Positions 1 to 9,154 of a stretch of 64,000 bases of DNA are shown here, piece after piece. Source of the stretch: Cesiribacteraceae bacterium YIM B00369. GTDB taxonomy: Bacteria; Bacteroidota; Bacteroidia; Cytophagales; Cyclobacteriaceae. Position 1 is the stretch's first letter. Each line of letters begins with the position of its first letter. The DNA is taken from NCBI GenBank assembly GCA_017948555.1, contig JAFMYY010000005.1, positions 149,898 to 213,897 on the forward strand. Direction: 5' to 3'. The position numbers were made by a program, and so were the translations under genes. The notes under the pieces were generated by a model. The model was not told where the DNA came from. It did not search any database and saw nothing but the letters and a program-made list of their open reading frames with translations.

Positions 1-2
1 AA

Positions 3-176
3 CGTGATATTATTCCACGCCCCTTTTTCAATGATCTTTTACGGCGGGCAAAAGAACAATTTGACCTTCCTCCCTCCAAAAATAAAGTTTGCCTTGGTCC
101 TGTAATTGATCATAGCAGCTATGAAATAGATGTCCTGGAATGGGATTTTAAAGCTTTAACCCTAAAAACTGTTTAA
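3..176 (+). CDS. C-terminal fragment of an unidentified protein
   Basis: An open frame enters from the left edge and ends at a TAA one base before the ATG of the metallophosphoesterase. The visible 57 codons are soluble and mixed in charge, with a Pro-Arg-Pro near the start and the end HSSYEIDVLEWDF followed by a short hydrophobic tail. Spacing suggests an operon with the next gene. I do not recognise the family. The two-gene arrangement hints at a hydrolase or phosphatase but nothing in the fragment proves it. Confidence 0.55.
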   Translation, partial: RDIIPRPFFNDLLRRAKEQFDLPPSKNKVCLGPVIDHSSYEIDVLEWDFKALTLKTV

Positions 177-177
177 A

Positions 178-912
178 ATGAACACTTCAAGCACAACAAG
201 AGTAGCCGCTGTAGGTGATATTCATATTAAGGAAACGGATAAAGGAAAGTGGGCCGGCATGTTCAGTGACCTTGCAGCGAAAGCAGATGTTTTGCTGATA
301 TGTGGAGATATTACAGACACAGGTAAAAAGGAAGAAGCAGAGGTGGTTCTGAATGAATTAAAGTCCTGTAGTATTCCTGTTGTAGGTGTTTTGGGGAACC
401 ACGATCATCAGTCAGGCCAACCGGAAGAGGTAGCTGAAATACTGAGGAAAGGAATGCATGTTTTAGATGGTGATTCTGTTATTATCGGGAGTGTGGGTTT
501 TGCAGGAGTAAAGGGTTTTTCCGGGGGCTTTGACCGCTACAGAATGCCGGCTTACGGGGAAGAAATTAACAAGGTTTTCGTGCAGGAAGTAATAAATGAA
601 GCTGATAAGCTCGATAGAGCCCTGTTACAACTGGAAGAGCAGGATACAGATATAAAAAAGGTTGCGGTTCTCCATTATGCACCTGTTGAAGAAACAATTA
701 TAGGGGAGCCGGTCCGGATATTTTCTTTTCTGGGATCTTCTTATTTAAAAGACCCTCTTGAAAAAAGGAATGTGGAAGTAGCTTTTCATGGACATGCGCA
801 TGCAGGAACACTTAAAGGAATAACGCCCAAAGGGATTCCTGTTTATAATGTTTCTGTACCTGTTCTTCTTAACAATGGATTTAAAATTCCTTTTTACCTG
901 ATGGATATATAA
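178..912 (+). CDS. Calcineurin-like metallophosphoesterase
   Basis: A 244-residue soluble phosphoesterase of the calcineurin-like superfamily, which hydrolyses phosphomono- or diesters at a two-metal centre. The metal-binding blocks occur in order: GDIH (residues 13-16), GDITDTG (about 43-49), GNHDH (about 73-77), a His in LHYAP, and HGHAHAG near the C-terminus. No signal peptide is visible, so it should be cytoplasmic. The start follows one base after the stop of the upstream fragment, so the two are probably co-transcribed. A strong hairpin terminator follows. The substrate cannot be deduced from sequence. Confidence 0.9.
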   Translation: MNTSSTTRVAAVGDIHIKETDKGKWAGMFSDLAAKADVLLICGDITDTGKKEEAEVVLNELKSCSIPVVGVLGNHDHQSGQPEEVAEILRKGMHVLDGDSVIIGSVGFAGVKGFSGGFDRYRMPAYGEEINKVFVQEVINEADKLDRALLQLEEQDTDIKKVAVLHYAPVEETIIGEPVRIFSFLGSSYLKDPLEKRNVEVAFHGHAHAGTLKGITPKGIPVYNVSVPVLLNNGFKIPFYLMDI

Positions 913-985
913 TTCTTACATATATAAGTATTTTATGCATTAGAATAATAACAGGCGTGTCTGCGGTTTATTATGATATTGTGCT

Positions 986-1015
986 AAAAAGGCTGCCTTT
1001 CTCGGCAGCCCTTTT
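986..1015. terminator. Bidirectional hairpin terminator
   Basis: GGCTGCC (991-997) pairs perfectly with GGCAGCC (1004-1010) around a 6-base loop, with an A-run before and a CTTTT after. It sits between the end of the metallophosphoesterase and the end of the convergent small gene at 1022-1192, so it can serve both. Confidence 0.75.
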
Positions 1016-1021
1016 CACTAA

Positions 1022-1192
1022 TTAAATACTGTTTTTTCCTTTGGTCCCACCACTGGGGTCCTCATCACTATTCCGCCCCTTATCATGGCTTTTATCTTTT
1101 TTCGAGTCAGGCAGGTGTTGGTCCTGTCCCTGCGACCTGTTTTCTTTGTTTTCAATATCGTTAACATGGCCTTTATTATGTCCTTTAGTCAT
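1022..1192 (-). CDS. Small hydrophilic protein, 56 residues
   Basis: Reading the minus strand from ATG at 1192 gives a 56-codon frame ending in TAA at 1022. The product is almost entirely polar: rich in Lys, Asp, Gly, Asn, Ser and His, with no hydrophobic core and a C-terminus of the form DEDPSGGTKGKNS. It looks intrinsically disordered. The bidirectional hairpin just beyond its stop supports a real transcription unit. Small proteins of this composition are common unannotated genes in Bacteroidota. No function can be assigned. The plus-strand frame over the same DNA is hydrophobic and AT-driven and is probably spurious. Confidence 0.5.
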   Translation of the reverse strand: MTKGHNKGHVNDIENKENRSQGQDQHLPDSKKDKSHDKGRNSDEDPSGGTKGKNSI

Positions 1193-1333
1193 AGGTTTAA
1201 ATTTTATGGGTTAAAAAATATTATACATAGTTTTTTACGCCGGATCAGGTCAATTGTTTATTTAATGTTATTAAATATTCTCAACAAATTTATTATGAAC
1301 CTGTTAAGTAATACAAACCACATTTAGATAGTC

Positions 1334-2368
1334 ATGATCAATAAAAATACAGCTTTACTTGGATTAGGAATGGCTTCTGTTTTAGGCATCCGGAAGTTGA
1401 TTCACCGGAAATCAGAAGAAAAATATATTTTTCTCCGGAAAGTGGTTTTTATTACCGGAGCCTCCAGGGGGCTGGGTTTCGTTTTAGCGAAACAGCTGGC
1501 AATACAAAATGCCCGCCTGGTAATTTGTGCCAGAAATGAAGAAGAACTGGCCCGTGCTAAAACCGAGCTACAGGATGAATATGCAGCGGAGGTTTTGGCC
1601 ATTCCCTGCGATATAACAGATGAATTTCAGGTACAGGCAGCTATTGACCAGATTATTGAGCACTTTGGCCGGATAGATGTACTTATAAATAACGCAGGAG
1701 ATATTGTAGTAAGTCCTTTAAAAAATAACTCTCTGGAGGATTTTGAAAAGATGATGCAGCTATATTTTTATGGTCCTCTCTATACCATGAAAACAGCTAT
1801 TCCTTTTATGCAACAACAGGGAGAAGGTCGTATCATAAATATTTGTTCTATTGGCGGGAAAATAAGCGTTCCTCACCTCCTGCCCTATTGTGCCGGAAAA
1901 TTCGCTCTTTCCGGTTTATCGGAAGGCATGTGTGCTGAGCTGAAAAAAGAAAATATTCACGTAACCACCATTTACCCCGGCCTGATGCGCACTGGCAGTC
2001 CGCGTAATGTGGAGGTAAAAGGGAAACACGAACTTGAATACCGCTGGTTTAAACTTGGAGACTCTATACCCGGAATTTCGGTAAATGCTGAAAGGGCAGC
2101 AGCAGAGATCCTTCGTGCCTGCAGAAGAAAAGCCATAACTCATACTATTTCATTACCTGCAAAACTGGCTATAGCCATTCATGGAATAGCCCCTGGTATT
2201 GTAATAAAAACCAATGAGCTGGTAAACAGACTGTTACCTGATGCTGCAGAAAAGTCAAAAGGGGTTCGCGGATACGAAACCTCCTATGAAAAAAAAGGCA
2301 GCTGGTTAACTAAACTAACAGACAGAGCGGCAGAAAGGAATTATAACGTACTGCCTGGTACCAGGTAA
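1334..2368 (+). CDS. SDR family NAD(P)-dependent oxidoreductase
   Basis: A 344-residue short-chain dehydrogenase with a Rossmann fold. After a hydrophobic N-terminal extension of about 30 residues comes the cofactor motif TGASRGLG (41-48), then NNAG (119-122), a catalytic Ser near 172 and the YxxxK pair Tyr185/Lys189 (YCAGK). PGLMRTG follows the active site as usual in classical SDRs. It is longer than a minimal SDR (about 250) because of the N-terminal segment and a basic C-terminal tail. The extension might anchor it to the membrane. The substrate is unknown. It converges on the response regulator, with a perfect hairpin between them. Confidence 0.88.
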   Translation: MINKNTALLGLGMASVLGIRKLIHRKSEEKYIFLRKVVFITGASRGLGFVLAKQLAIQNARLVICARNEEELARAKTELQDEYAAEVLAIPCDITDEFQVQAAIDQIIEHFGRIDVLINNAGDIVVSPLKNNSLEDFEKMMQLYFYGPLYTMKTAIPFMQQQGEGRIINICSIGGKISVPHLLPYCAGKFALSGLSEGMCAELKKENIHVTTIYPGLMRTGSPRNVEVKGKHELEYRWFKLGDSIPGISVNAERAAAEILRACRRKAITHTISLPAKLAIAIHGIAPGIVIKTNELVNRLLPDAAEKSKGVRGYETSYEKKGSWLTKLTDRAAERNYNVLPGTR

Positions 2369-2511
2369 AAAATTTACCTCTCCCCCACTGTAAAATTATA
2401 AAGGTTTGGGTGATAAAGATTGGCACCACTAAGCTGCTTAAAATAGAAATGATAATTCCTTAATTAAGTCAGTTGGTGAATCATCCCCCTGAGGAATCTG
2501 GATTATCTGAT

Positions 2512-2550
2512 AAAAAGAGCAACCGCAAACCAGTTGAATTTGCTCTTTTT
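2512..2550. terminator. Bidirectional terminator, 11-bp stem
   Basis: AAAAAGAGCAA (2512-2522) is perfectly complementary to TTGCTCTTTTT (2540-2550), with a 17-base loop. It gives an A/U-flanked hairpin in both directions between the convergent SDR gene and the response regulator gene. Confidence 0.75.
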
Positions 2551-2937
2551 TCAGACAGCTTCTTCCAGTATTCGGTTTAAACTATCTTCGGTAAGAGGCT
2601 TCGAAAGGAAATCCTGTATAAGAGGTATATTTTTTCCCATTTCAAGATCGCGGTGACTTACTGAACTTGTGAGGATATATATCCGGCATTCATGTCCTCT
2701 GTCACTGTAACGTTTTTGATACTCTTCCACGAATTCATAGCCGGTCATATCAGGCATATTAATATCTACAAAGATAAATTCAGGCCAGTCATTTTCAGAA
2801 CAATTTTCCAGGAACATAAGAGCACTGGTTCCACTACTTTCTGTATTGAAGGATATACCTTCCATATCTTCCAGTAATAAATCATAAAGCTGAAGAGTCA
2901 GCTCATCATCATCAACTATAAATAACTTTTTTTTCAT
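2551..2937 (-). CDS. Single-domain response regulator (CheY-like receiver)
   Basis: A 128-residue stand-alone receiver domain. Visible key residues are the acidic cluster Asp9-Asp10-Asp11, the phospho-acceptor Asp58 in FVDINMPD, Thr90 and the conserved Lys113 in LSKPL. There is no output domain, so signalling probably goes through protein contacts. Its ATG overlaps the stop of the kinase gene by four bases (ATGA), showing translational coupling. The upstream kinase (2934-4862) is therefore its likely phosphodonor. Related receivers called Rcp-type often pair with PAS-rich kinases in Bacteroidota. Confidence 0.9.
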   Translation of the reverse strand: MKKKLFIVDDDELTLQLYDLLLEDMEGISFNTESSGTSALMFLENCSENDWPEFIFVDINMPDMTGYEFVEEYQKRYSDRGHECRIYILTSSVSHRDLEMGKNIPLIQDFLSKPLTEDSLNRILEEAV

Positions 2938-4862
2938 TCTTTAACAGCGTATTCTTTTAAGAAAATTCTAAACCTTGTACCTTCTCCTTTTGAACTTTTT
3001 ACTTCAATTTTCCCACCGTTCTTTTCCACCATATGCTTAACGATGGCAAGTCCCATTCCTTGCCTGTCGCTCCCTCTGTTTATGTGGCTGAATGGTTTAA
3101 AAAGATTTTTCATTTCCTTATGAAGATCTATCCCGGGCCCATTTTCTTTAACCTGAATGAGCAAAAAGCCATTCTTATCAAGTTTTGAGCTTATTTTAAA
3201 GCCCAGCTTCTGGTTAGGATGACGGAAACGTAAAGCATACTTAATAATATTTCGTAATATATTGTACAAATAAGGTTTGGGGTACCGGATTATATTCCAT
3301 TCAAAATTACTGAATTCTATAGAAGCACCGGCAGCCTGGAATTTTTCCTGAAGGTCATTAACCACCTGATCAATCATCTGGCGTAAATCCAGTTGTTCCC
3401 GATGAGTAAGAGAAGTGTCTTCCTGAACTTCGATAAGCTGTACCAGGCCCTGCAAAGTATTATCCAGACGCTCAAGGTAGGTTTGGCAGCCAGTCATAAT
3501 TTTTGCCTTTTTTTGTTCCTCCACCTGGGTTAACAGTTCAAAGGAAAGTTTTAAACCTGCCACAGGTGAGCGAAGGTCATGAGCTACCGCATGCACAAAC
3601 TCATCCAGATAATGGTTAATCTGAAAAAGCTTTTGATTTTTCCGGTTAAGCTCATCTCTTTGGAGCTTTTGGTCATGGCTGTCAGTACAGGTACCGAACC
3701 ACCTGATGATATTACCCTGATCGTCCTTTAAAGGTACGGCCCGTGCCATAAACCACCGGAAGGTACCGTCAAATTTCCGGCATCTGTATTCATTATGGAA
3801 TGGCTCTCCGGTAATAAGGGACTGTTCCCACAGCCTTTCTGTTTTGTCAATATCCTCCGGATGTAAGGCCAGCAACCAGCCATTGCTGCGGCTTTCTTCC
3901 ATTGACAGACCAGTGTATTCATACCACCTGCGGTTAAAATAAGAATCCCTGCCATCAGGTTCGGTGGTCCATACCAACTGCGGAATAGCCTCAGTAATCT
4001 GCTGCAGTTCTTTAGCTTTTTGTTCAAGCTTTTCAACAAGGAGTTTCTGTTCATGAATGTCAATTGCAGATCCCAGGTATTTAATTACCTTTCCACCCTC
4101 AAACAGTAAAGGCACTGTTCTGGCCATAAACCACCTGTAGGAACCATCATGGCGAAGTAACCTGTATTCTATTTCAAAAGGTTTGTCATCCTTTTTAAAC
4201 GCCTGCAGGTGTGCATAAAAATTTTTCAGGTCTTCAGGATGCACAATTCTTTCCCATCCGTCTTTAAGCAGTTCATCTTTTGGCAGGCCTGAATATTCAG
4301 TGGCTTTGGTATTGATAAATTCATTTTTGCCATCCAAACCGGAGGACCATACAATTTCAGGCATTGAATTGGCTAAAAGCACAAACTCCTGTACCTGCTC
4401 TGTTTCTTTTTTTGATTGGATTGGTTCTGTTACCTTTTGAGCAAAAAGGGAAGCTCCAATGATTTCTCCTCTTGTATTGCGAATAGAATTGTAATTACAT
4501 CTGAGATGTTTTACGTCCTTTTTTTTGTCCGGATATTCCCATCCAATAGCAAATTCAGCTCCCTCAAGAGATCTTTTCCAATGGGCAAAAGCTTTTGAAA
4601 GCAAATCAGGCCGGTTGGAATATGCTTCTTCCAAAGACATTCCCACCTCTACATTATTACCGGAAACAGAAAAAAATTCTTTTTGGAAAGCCTTATTACA
4701 GGCAACAAAGCGAAAGCTGTTATCAATGGCTGCTATTGGATCACCGGAACTGTTCAGGATACCTGAAAGCCAGGTAAGGTATTGATTTAACTCCTGGTTT
4801 TCCTGCATTTGAAAAGCAGCTCCACCTGTTTTCACTTTATTATATATCATTTCCATGCTCAA
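2934..4862 (-). CDS. PAS-domain sensor histidine kinase
   Basis: A 642-residue kinase with no predicted membrane segment, so probably a cytoplasmic sensor. It has three PAS/PAC modules at about residues 30-145, 160-275 and 285-400. The last two share the pattern W...HPED...EYR...RWFMAR...DxQG. Next comes a HisKA region with the phospho-accepting His428 (AHDLRSP) and a HATPase domain at about 525-640 with N-box NIIKYA, G1 ENGPGI and G2 GMGLAIVKH. The usual Asp of the G1 box is Glu here. It is coupled to the single-domain receiver by a 4-base overlap. The ligand or cofactor of the PAS domains is not evident. Confidence 0.9.
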   Translation of the reverse strand: MSMEMIYNKVKTGGAAFQMQENQELNQYLTWLSGILNSSGDPIAAIDNSFRFVACNKAFQKEFFSVSGNNVEVGMSLEEAYSNRPDLLSKAFAHWKRSLEGAEFAIGWEYPDKKKDVKHLRCNYNSIRNTRGEIIGASLFAQKVTEPIQSKKETEQVQEFVLLANSMPEIVWSSGLDGKNEFINTKATEYSGLPKDELLKDGWERIVHPEDLKNFYAHLQAFKKDDKPFEIEYRLLRHDGSYRWFMARTVPLLFEGGKVIKYLGSAIDIHEQKLLVEKLEQKAKELQQITEAIPQLVWTTEPDGRDSYFNRRWYEYTGLSMEESRSNGWLLALHPEDIDKTERLWEQSLITGEPFHNEYRCRKFDGTFRWFMARAVPLKDDQGNIIRWFGTCTDSHDQKLQRDELNRKNQKLFQINHYLDEFVHAVAHDLRSPVAGLKLSFELLTQVEEQKKAKIMTGCQTYLERLDNTLQGLVQLIEVQEDTSLTHREQLDLRQMIDQVVNDLQEKFQAAGASIEFSNFEWNIIRYPKPYLYNILRNIIKYALRFRHPNQKLGFKISSKLDKNGFLLIQVKENGPGIDLHKEMKNLFKPFSHINRGSDRQGMGLAIVKHMVEKNGGKIEVKSSKGEGTRFRIFLKEYAVKE

Positions 4863-5239
4863 ACCTGATTGCCTTTACTGGTGAAGGATAACTTTACTTC
4901 ATAAAAGAGAGCCCAAATTGCCTTCAAATCAATTGCCTGTTAATTCTTTATATTTCTAAGATTTTCACCGGTTAAATGGACGGATGATGATATTACGAAC
5001 AGCTAATTATTTGGTTACGAAAAAAATCAGGTTTTTCTTTACTTTTTAAAAATTTTGCAAAAAAAATTCAAGGGTAAATTGAAAAAACCCTGCACAACAA
5101 GAATAAAAAGCAAAAAAAAGCCTGAGCTATATAAGCTCAGGTGAAGGTTATTTTATGGTAACAGCGTAAGCTTCAATTTAATAAGATCAATTTCCTTTTT
5201 CAAAGGAGGAGCCTGATCAATGTCTTTTTTGCAATTCAA
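4863..5239. other. AT-rich intergenic region between kinase and T9SS protein
   Basis: No credible coding frame. The right part holds the terminator of the T9SS-type gene. The left part should carry the kinase promoter, but no convincing TAnnTTTG element was found. Confidence 0.5.
5112..5141 (-). terminator. Rho-independent terminator
   Basis: On the minus strand CCTGAGCT and AGCTCAGG (5121-5128 and 5134-5141) form a perfect 8-bp stem with a 5-base loop, followed by a run of eight T (A-run at 5112-5119 on the plus strand). It lies about 100 bases beyond the stop of the gene at 5240-5896. Confidence 0.8.
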
Positions 5240-5896
5240 TTACTTTACGATTTGAAGCAATTTACCAATTTTAAAACTTTGTCCGGAATGCCCCATAACA
5301 GTCATTTGATAATTTCCGGCAGGAAGATCCCCGTTCAATTCAAGTGAATTCCGTGCCTGAAGGCTGTTTACATTCAATTCCCTGGAAAGAACCTGGCGGC
5401 CAAACTGGTCGGTAATGGTAACCGTTGCTTTACAGTCTTTTTCAACTCCCTGAAAGTTAAGGTTAAGTGAATTAGCATTTCCAACCGGCATAGGATAAAG
5501 TACCAGTTCAGGTTTACCCTGAGAAGGGATAAAAGTAGAAGTAAGGCTGGTAATAAAAGTTTTGCCGTCGTAGTCCACTACCTTCAGTCTGTAATAAGAT
5601 ACATCTGCATAAGGCTTCCGGTCGATGAATTTAAAAAATGTTTTTGTATTTACAGAAGATACTTCTCCTATACGCTCAAAGTTTTCTCCGTCAATACTCC
5701 TCTCCACTACAAAGAATGAGGTGGTATCATTGTACTTTGTATTCCAGCTTATTTGTACTCCTCTGTCCGGGATATTAACAGCAGAGAGATTTTTTATATA
5801 AGAATTAACATCCTGAGCCGATACTGATATTACAGCAAGGAATAGAATCAGGATTCCTAAAATATTTCCTTTTACTGTTTTTGCAGAGCTTAGCAT
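5240..5896 (-). CDS. Secreted protein with T9SS-type C-terminal domain
   Basis: A 218-residue exported protein. The N-terminus has a signal peptide (hydrophobic stretch ILGILILFLAVISV, cleavage likely after VSAQ). The middle (about 35-125) resembles the fibronectin-like module often preceding T9SS domains, with SWNTKYN, FVVERSIDGENF and YYRLKVVDYDG. The last 80 residues look like a type IX sorting domain: LYPMPVGN, then ITDQFGRQV, then LPAGNYQMTV and a Lys-containing end. It is mostly these two modules, without an obvious enzyme. It would be secreted and possibly surface-attached. A good terminator follows. Confidence 0.8.
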   Translation of the reverse strand: MLSSAKTVKGNILGILILFLAVISVSAQDVNSYIKNLSAVNIPDRGVQISWNTKYNDTTSFFVVERSIDGENFERIGEVSSVNTKTFFKFIDRKPYADVSYYRLKVVDYDGKTFITSLTSTFIPSQGKPELVLYPMPVGNANSLNLNFQGVEKDCKATVTITDQFGRQVLSRELNVNSLQARNSLELNGDLPAGNYQMTVMGHSGQSFKIGKLLQIVK

Positions 5897-6169
5897 AATT
5901 CTTTTCTTTTAAGTTTATGCTAAGGTAGCAGGTCCGGAGCCCGTAGTAAATAGAGTAGTTTCGTAATTATAAAAATACGAAAATTGCTTATAACAATTGG
6001 ATATGAGCAATTTTCGTGTGACTTTCAGGCCTTTCTGATTTTAGAAAATAAAATTTTTATAACCTTAAATTATACTTTATTTATAAAATAGGAAGATTAC
6101 CTACAAGATATTAAGAAAAGCAGGATAACTGTTAAGATAAACACCTGGCAATTCCTTTCCTGGTGTTGC

Positions 6170-6832
6170 TTATAATTCTATTATCTGCTGCTTTATTGCG
6201 TATTTAACCAGGTCTACTGTACTTTTTAATTCCAGCTTTTCCATAATATTCGACCTGTGTGCATCAATTGTCCGGGGGCTGATAAAGAGTTTATCAGCAA
6301 TTTCTTTTTTGCTGAGTCCCAGACTTAACATTTTAACCACCTCAATTTCACGATCGGTAAGTTTTACAGAAGCAGTGTTGGCTTTTGCAGGAACCTCACC
6401 TGAATTTATTTCCCTGTATCTTCTGAACACCAGATCTGAAATTCCTTTACTAAAATACTGGTTCCCGGTTACAGCCATCCTGACAGCACCACTCAGTTCA
6501 TTCTTGCGTATGTCTTTCAGTACGTATCCCTCTGCTCCTATCTTTATTATTTCGTTGAGGTACTCCTCAGATACTTCCATAGACAGGAACAATATCTTTA
6601 TTTCCGTCAGCTTGCTCTTAATAATCCGCGCAGCTTCCACTCCGTTCATGCCGGGCAGAATTATATCCATCAGGATGATGTCCGGCATCATCAGGTATGC
6701 TTTATTTATAGCCTCCTCCCCATCGCTTGCTTCACCAATCACTTCAAAATCAGCACAACTTTCCAGCATTGCAATAATGCCGTCACGTACAAGGGAGTGA
6801 TCATCCACCACTAATATTTTAATCTTCTCCAT
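6170..6832 (-). CDS. NarL/FixJ-type response regulator (LuxR HTH)
   Basis: A 220-residue regulator. The receiver domain (1-125) has Asp11-Asp12, the phospho-acceptor Asp56 (LMDIILPG), Ser84 and Lys106. The C-terminal LuxR-type helix-turn-helix (about 155-220) shows LTDREIEVVKML, GLSKKEIADKL and SPRTIDAHRSNI. It lies 14 bases downstream of the four-PAS kinase on the same strand, so the two form a two-component pair. It should be a DNA-binding transcription factor. Targets are unknown. The following intergenic region (5897-6169) is AT-rich with no gene seen. Confidence 0.92.
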   Translation of the reverse strand: MEKIKILVVDDHSLVRDGIIAMLESCADFEVIGEASDGEEAINKAYLMMPDIILMDIILPGMNGVEAARIIKSKLTEIKILFLSMEVSEEYLNEIIKIGAEGYVLKDIRKNELSGAVRMAVTGNQYFSKGISDLVFRRYREINSGEVPAKANTASVKLTDREIEVVKMLSLGLSKKEIADKLFISPRTIDAHRSNIMEKLELKSTVDLVKYAIKQQIIEL

Positions 6833-6846
6833 ATCTTTAATCTATA

Positions 6847-8988
6847 TTAATTTTGCTCTATAGGAATGTTTACAATGATATTAGTGCCAATACCTGCTTC
6901 TGAATGGATCTGAAACCGGCCTCCTAATAATTTTGCTCTTTCTTCCATATTTTTCATTCCCATTCCATTCGATTCCTTTTCCTCTATCCCTACTCCGTTA
7001 TCTTCCACTTTCAATTCAATGAAATTCCTTCCCTGGAAAACCTGTATACTTGCTACTGTGGCCATAGCATGTTTAATTATGTTATTGGTAGCCTCCTGAG
7101 CAATCCGGTAGAGTGCATTCACAATTTTATTGTTTACCTCAACACCACTTCCTATATACCGGAAAGACAGGTCGATTGCCGTCATTTTTTTTATCTGATC
7201 GCACATCTGCCTGAGAGATGTTTCCAAACCCATAGTTGCCACACTTCTGGGGCCAAGGTTCCTTGAAACAGACCGGACTTCCTCCAGGGTCTGTTCCAGC
7301 ATACCTTCAATAGTATGAAGCTTATACTGAAACTGTTCCGGAATAAATTCCTCAAGACTTGTAAGTTTATATTTGATGGCAATCAGCATCTGCCCGATTC
7401 CATCGTGAATTTCCCTGGCAACACGTTTCCTTTCCTCCAACTGAACATCCTGCTTCGATTGTTCATTTATCTGGCGTGAGGTTACATCATTCAGCAATAT
7501 TAGAATGGAATGCAATTTGTCATTTTCCTCACAGATACCTGACATAAACATGTCACAGAAAACAGTGGTGTTGTTCTTCGTAAATAACTTAAGGTCTACT
7601 TTTTTGTAGTTAAAAAAATTAATCCGGCTGGTATTAAAGAGGAATTCCAGGTGGATCCCAAATTCACTCTCAAAAAAATTCCATGAGGTAATATGTTTTC
7701 CTGTAACTTCCGGAGCTGTCCAGCCAAATAGTTTTTCAGCTTGTTTAGACCATGAGGTTATAAATAAATTACTGTCTAACTGAATGGTGGCCAGTGGTGA
7801 ATTTTCAAACTGAAGATTCAGTATCTGGTTAGCCCTGAATAATTCATCTTCAACTATACGGAGTTCTGTTATATCCTGAATGGTTCCCACAATACTTACC
7901 ACTTCCCCGCTCTCATCCAGTTTTGGCTTACCAATTATTTTTATACTTTTTTCTTTCCCACTTGCAAGGAATATTTTATGAATTAAGGAAGCTTCGTTTA
8001 TCTCTTTATTTTTCAGACGCTCAACCAGAGCCATTAATTCTTCCTGCCCCTGCCGGTCCACAAAAGTCAGGTAGGTCCCAAGAGATGGATTTATCTGAGC
8101 GGGTTGCACTTCAAAAATCCTGTACACGCCATCGGTCCAGAAGGCCGTACTATTATTTAAAGAAAGCTGATAGCTACCCATTTTTGCGATAGCCTGAGCT
8201 TCGTGCAGCATTTGCTTATGAGCCAGAAGTTCCTGAAATGCCTTTATTTTTAAGGTAATATCCCTGATTACAACCTGAATAGCCGTTTTTCCATTATATT
8301 TAGTTGTTATATACGAGATTTCAGCATCAAATTGGGTACCATCCTTCCTTAAAAGGGTGTGTACCACAGGTTCTTTTATTTGGTTGTTAATTATTTGAAA
8401 AATATTTTCTCTGGCTGCTGCTTTATCATGTTCAGCTACAAAGAACAGAGGAGATTTTCCTGTCATTTCAGACTGGTCCTCCAGCTTCAGCAATTCAATT
8501 GTCTTTGGATTAGCAAATAAAATTTCTTCTTCTGTAAAAAGAATTACAGGTAAAGGTGAATGATTGATAAGATTGAGGTAGTTTTCTTCGGCCATTTTAT
8601 GTGCCTGCTGTGCTGATACGATTTTACCCGTATCCTGAAGGATTACCACTCCACCCTGTATTTCTTCAAGGTCATTGAAAATAGGATTGTACCTGGCAGA
8701 ATAACAGCCATGCTTTCCATTTTCCGGAATAAAAAAAATCTGGTTTTCTGCATTGCCGGCTTCCCCATGCAAGGTTCTCTTATAAAAATTAATTTCTCCG
8801 GTTTTTTGGAGGTATGGTAAGATTTCCTCGATTTTCCTGCCTATAGTTTCATGGCAATTATAACCGGTAATTACCTCCATAGCAGGATTCCAGCAGGTGC
8901 AGTTTAATTCATTATCAAAGCCAATTACCCCTGCCGGGCAATTTTTTAAGACTATTTCAGCGATTTCTGACTCCAATAAATTCATCAT
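6847..8988 (-). CDS. NarL-family sensor histidine kinase with four PAS domains
   Basis: A 713-residue soluble kinase. Four PAS-like modules occupy about residues 10-120, 135-245, 260-375 and 390-505. A HisKA_3 dimerisation domain follows, with the phospho-accepting His528 in AREIHDGIGQ. The HATPase domain has N-box EATNNIIKHA (about 632-641), G1 VEDNGVGI (about 661-668) and GMGMKNMEERA. This is the NarX/DesK-type architecture, which pairs with LuxR-type regulators. Exactly such a gene follows 14 bases later. No membrane segment is seen, so it likely senses an internal cue. PAS content suggests redox or small-molecule sensing, which is inference only. Confidence 0.92.
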   Translation of the reverse strand: MMNLLESEIAEIVLKNCPAGVIGFDNELNCTCWNPAMEVITGYNCHETIGRKIEEILPYLQKTGEINFYKRTLHGEAGNAENQIFFIPENGKHGCYSARYNPIFNDLEEIQGGVVILQDTGKIVSAQQAHKMAEENYLNLINHSPLPVILFTEEEILFANPKTIELLKLEDQSEMTGKSPLFFVAEHDKAAARENIFQIINNQIKEPVVHTLLRKDGTQFDAEISYITTKYNGKTAIQVVIRDITLKIKAFQELLAHKQMLHEAQAIAKMGSYQLSLNNSTAFWTDGVYRIFEVQPAQINPSLGTYLTFVDRQGQEELMALVERLKNKEINEASLIHKIFLASGKEKSIKIIGKPKLDESGEVVSIVGTIQDITELRIVEDELFRANQILNLQFENSPLATIQLDSNLFITSWSKQAEKLFGWTAPEVTGKHITSWNFFESEFGIHLEFLFNTSRINFFNYKKVDLKLFTKNNTTVFCDMFMSGICEENDKLHSILILLNDVTSRQINEQSKQDVQLEERKRVAREIHDGIGQMLIAIKYKLTSLEEFIPEQFQYKLHTIEGMLEQTLEEVRSVSRNLGPRSVATMGLETSLRQMCDQIKKMTAIDLSFRYIGSGVEVNNKIVNALYRIAQEATNNIIKHAMATVASIQVFQGRNFIELKVEDNGVGIEEKESNGMGMKNMEERAKLLGGRFQIHSEAGIGTNIIVNIPIEQN

Positions 8989-9154
8989 AGCATATTTCCA
9001 TTGTTTTTAAAATTAAGCAGGAAAATGCAGGATGAATTTTAAATTTGGCGGTTAACATTACATGTGTACTCTGAGGCCCCGGGAAGATATTAATATTAAA
9101 ATGGAGGGGATAAGATTGAGAGGGAAAAAAACTAATGGGCTGGCAGTAAATTTT

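Noticed and set aside
1085..1327. Plus-strand 80-codon frame
   Set aside because: Composition reflects AT-rich DNA and it overlaps the better-supported minus-strand small gene and its terminator.
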